Translations under genes and position numbers: made by a program | NCBI RefSeq assembly: GCF_026460985.1 | Contig: NZ_JAPKNM010000051.1 | Coordinates: 1-64,000 of the forward strand | DNA length: 64,000 bases | Reading direction: 5' to 3' | Source: Sphingomonas sp. | GTDB lineage: Bacteria; Pseudomonadota; Alphaproteobacteria; Sphingomonadales; Sphingomonadaceae | Shown here: positions 62,230-64,000 of the stretch, piece after piece | Numbering within the stretch: position 1 is the stretch's first letter | Layout: every line of letters starts with the position of its first letter | Notes under the pieces: model-generated | What the model saw: the letters and a program-made list of their open reading frames with translations, nothing else | Told to the model about the DNA's origin: nothing | The model's database searches: none

Positions 62230-62306
62230 ACGCCCCGGACGCATCGAAAACCAACCGGCGACGCTCCGGGCCGGAGCGCGTTCCCTATGCATGGAGTGAC
62301 ACGAGC

Positions 62307-62636
62307 ATGACCGAAGCGACGATCCAGTTGCATGTCCAGGATCTGGCGGGCGAGACCCGTGTGATCGAGGGCGAGATCGGCATGTCGCTCATGGAGATCA
62401 TCCGGTCGTCCGGGATCGATGACATTCCGGCCTTTTGCGGCGGCTGCTGCTCCTGTGCCAGCTGCCACGTCCATGTCGATCCGGCCTTCGCCTCGACGCT
62501 GCCCCCGATGTCGCAGGACGAAGACGACCTGCTGGAAGGCTCAGAACATCGCTCGGCCGGTTCGCGCCTGTCGTGCCAGATCCCGGCGTCGGTGGCGCTG
62601 AGCGGCATTCGGCTATCGATCGCTCCGCAAGAGTGA
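62307..62636 (+). CDS. [2Fe-2S] ferredoxin (adrenodoxin type)
   Basis: A 109-residue ferredoxin with cluster ligands Cys44, Cys50 and Cys53 ([10 protein letters not shown]) and Cys90 (SRLSCQI), the spacing of the adrenodoxin/putidaredoxin group that serves oxygenases and iron-sulfur work. It lies 77 bases after allophanate hydrolase and ten before bioB. Biotin synthase consumes its own [2Fe-2S] cluster and needs electrons, so a link to BioB is plausible; a link to a distant P450 or oxygenase is equally possible. Confidence 0.88.
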   Translation: MTEATIQLHVQDLAGETRVIEGEIGMSLMEIIRSSGIDDIPAFCGGCCSCASCHVHVDPAFASTLPPMSQDEDDLLEGSEHRSAGSRLSCQIPASVALSGIRLSIAPQE

Positions 62637-62646
62637 TCGCACGGCG

Positions 62647-63693
62647 ATGAATGCCGCCGCGGAACGAGCGAGGGAAATGCGCGAGATGCGTAACGACTGG
62701 ACACGGGAGGAGATCGCCGCGCTGTTCGACCTGCCGTTCCTCGACCTGATCTACGAGGCGGCGTCGATCCATCGCGCGCATCATCCGCGCAACGAAGTGC
62801 AGCTCTCGACCCTGCTCTCGATCAAGACCGGCGGCTGCGTCGAGGATTGTGGCTATTGCAATCAGTCGGCGCATGCCGGGACGGGGCTCAAGGCTACCAG
62901 GCTGATGGATGTGCGCGCGGTGCTCCAGGCGGCGGCGCAGGCCAAGGACAATGGCTCGTCGCGCTTCTGCATGGGCGCGGCGTGGCGTGAGCCCAAGGAC
63001 CGCGACATGCCCGCCATCGTCGAGATGGTGAAGGGCGTGCGCCAGATGGGGCTCGAGACCTGCATGACCTTGGGCATGCTCAACGAGAAGCAGGCAGCGC
63101 AGCTCGCCGAGGCGGGGCTCGACTATTACAACCACAATATCGACACCTCGCCGGAGAATTACGCGAACGTCATCACGACGCGCAGCTTCGAGGACCGGAT
63201 CGAGACGCTGGAGCATGTCCGCGAGGCGGGCATCAACGTCTGCTCGGGCGGCATCATCGGCATGGGCGAGACGCGCGAGAACCGCGTCGGCTTCCTCCAT
63301 GCGCTGGCGACGATGCCGCACCCCGAAAGCGTGCCGATCAACGCGCTGGTGCCGGTCAAGGGCACCGTGCTGGGCAACATGCTGGCCGATACGCCTTTGG
63401 CCAGGATCGACCAGATCGAGTTCGTGCGCACCATCGCGGTGGCACGCATTCTGATGCCGCTGTCGATCGTGCGGCTCTCGGCTGGTCGCGAGAGCATGAG
63501 CGACGAGACCCAAGCGCTTTGCTTTCTGGCCGGGGCAAACTCGATCTTCACCGGCGACAAGCTTCTCACCACCGGCAATGCCGGCGACGACCGCGACGCG
63601 GCGCTCTTCGCAAAGCTCGGCGTCACGCCGATGCGGCAATTGCCACCCCTCGCGGAACCGGCGCGCACCGGCGGTCGCGCATCTACAACCTGA
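62647..63693 (+). CDS. bioB: Biotin synthase
   Basis: A 348-residue radical-SAM enzyme that inserts sulfur into dethiobiotin. The CxxxCxxC motif is Cys64, Cys68 and Cys71 ([13 protein letters not shown]), followed by [39 protein letters not shown] and the C-terminal SAGRESM with its conserved Arg. Length matches BioB. No other biotin genes are in the window; its place beside a biotin-dependent carboxylase operon and a ferredoxin suggests local biotin supply. ATG 62647 follows a weak ribosome-binding site ten bases after the ferredoxin stop. Confidence 0.95.
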   Translation: MNAAAERAREMREMRNDWTREEIAALFDLPFLDLIYEAASIHRAHHPRNEVQLSTLLSIKTGGCVEDCGYCNQSAHAGTGLKATRLMDVRAVLQAAAQAKDNGSSRFCMGAAWREPKDRDMPAIVEMVKGVRQMGLETCMTLGMLNEKQAAQLAEAGLDYYNHNIDTSPENYANVITTRSFEDRIETLEHVREAGINVCSGGIIGMGETRENRVGFLHALATMPHPESVPINALVPVKGTVLGNMLADTPLARIDQIEFVRTIAVARILMPLSIVRLSAGRESMSDETQALCFLAGANSIFTGDKLLTTGNAGDDRDAALFAKLGVTPMRQLPPLAEPARTGGRASTT

Positions 63694-64000
63694 TTCGCGA
63701 GTATTCGGCGGGCCGATCGCGCTTGCGACGATCCAGGGGCATATTTTCGGAGCATCTGCTCCCGGAGGGACAAGTGGCGCCCGCCCGCCAACCCGACCGG
63801 CTCGGCCTCGCCATCGGCCCAGGCGTCCAATGAAAGATGAACGCATACGTTCGATGACGTATGCCACCCCTGCGGGGTTCCCGATATCCCAGATCCGACA
63901 AGTCGGTATCGCGGGGACAAGATGGACGGAATTCGCGTCGGCAAAAGGGTGATCGGAGCACAGGCCCCGGTAACCATAGGCTGGGAGAACATCCCCAGGG
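63694..64000. other. Right-end stretch without a supported gene
   Basis: About 300 bases after bioB with no convincing coding frame. A perfect 8-bp inverted repeat lies at 63843-63864 (GCATACGT, loop TCGATG, ACGTATGC). GGAGCA-TC-TGCTCC at about 63750 is a second small dyad. Either could be a terminator stem or an operator for a gene beyond the window edge. Confidence 0.4.

Noticed and set aside
63159..63992. Minus-strand open frame at the right end
   Set aside because: Most of it lies antisense to bioB, and the part beyond has no recognisable family or ribosome-binding site.

Overview
The window is a high-GC chromosomal segment from an alphaproteobacterium, most likely a sphingomonad (Sphingomonas or a close relative). 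The indicators are an XrtA/PEP-CTERM exopolysaccharide locus, several TonB-dependent receptors, an UrcA-family protein, a TPR-sulfotransferase, and very tight operons with ATGA/GTGA start-stop overlaps. No rRNA, tRNA, CRISPR array, insertion sequence or prophage was found.

Layout. (1) 1-9540: part of an exosortase A (XrtA) polysaccharide locus. The minus-strand genes encode an acyl-CoA ligase, a PLP decarboxylase, a polysaccharide export lipoprotein, a chain-length determinant, a CpsD-type kinase, an outer-membrane beta-barrel and the start of an ExeA-like ATPase that runs off the left edge. A divergent plus-strand trio encodes an acyl carrier protein and two hydrolases. (2) 9631-16427: thioredoxin reductase, an exported NTF2-like protein, a WYL-domain repressor facing a four-gene operon of exported/membrane proteins (with a clear palindromic operator in between), and a YcaQ-like DNA glycosylase. 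(3) 16745-33828: one 17-kb plus-strand operon for complete purine breakdown. It covers guanine deaminase, xanthine dehydrogenase XdhABC, cytochrome-linked urate oxidase PuuD, UraH, UraD, allantoinase PuuE, allantoate amidohydrolase, ureidoglycine aminotransferase and the HpxWXYZ set that takes oxalurate through oxamate to oxalate, plus two transporters. (4) 33825-36035: a divergent pair of exported nucleoside-cleaving enzymes, which would free bases from nucleosides outside the cytoplasm. (5) 36116-47882: three TonB-dependent receptors, a beta-propeller protein, a sterol desaturase-family protein and small exported proteins. (6) 47948-52009: an operon of hybrid histidine kinase, LuxR-type response regulator and TPR-sulfotransferase. 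(7) 52237-62229: a guanidine-utilisation locus with an ABC transporter, a NikR-like regulator, two carboxyguanidine deiminase subunits, a biotin-dependent (guanidine) carboxylase and allophanate hydrolase, followed by a [2Fe-2S] ferredoxin and biotin synthase.

Regions 3, 4 and 7 together form a nitrogen-scavenging island. Nucleosides and purine bases are taken to ammonia, CO2, glycine and oxalate, and guanidine is taken to ammonia and CO2. Biotin synthase and a ferredoxin beside the biotin-dependent carboxylase fit that picture.

The strongest new observation is a repeated operator, TATTAC-N14-GTAATA. It occurs immediately downstream of the -10 of the ABC-transporter promoter, and again just before the NikR-like gene, where it lies inside the 3' end of the ATPase gene. 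By eye, the NikR-like protein has lost three of the four nickel ligands, so it probably senses something other than nickel, plausibly guanidine or a pathway intermediate.
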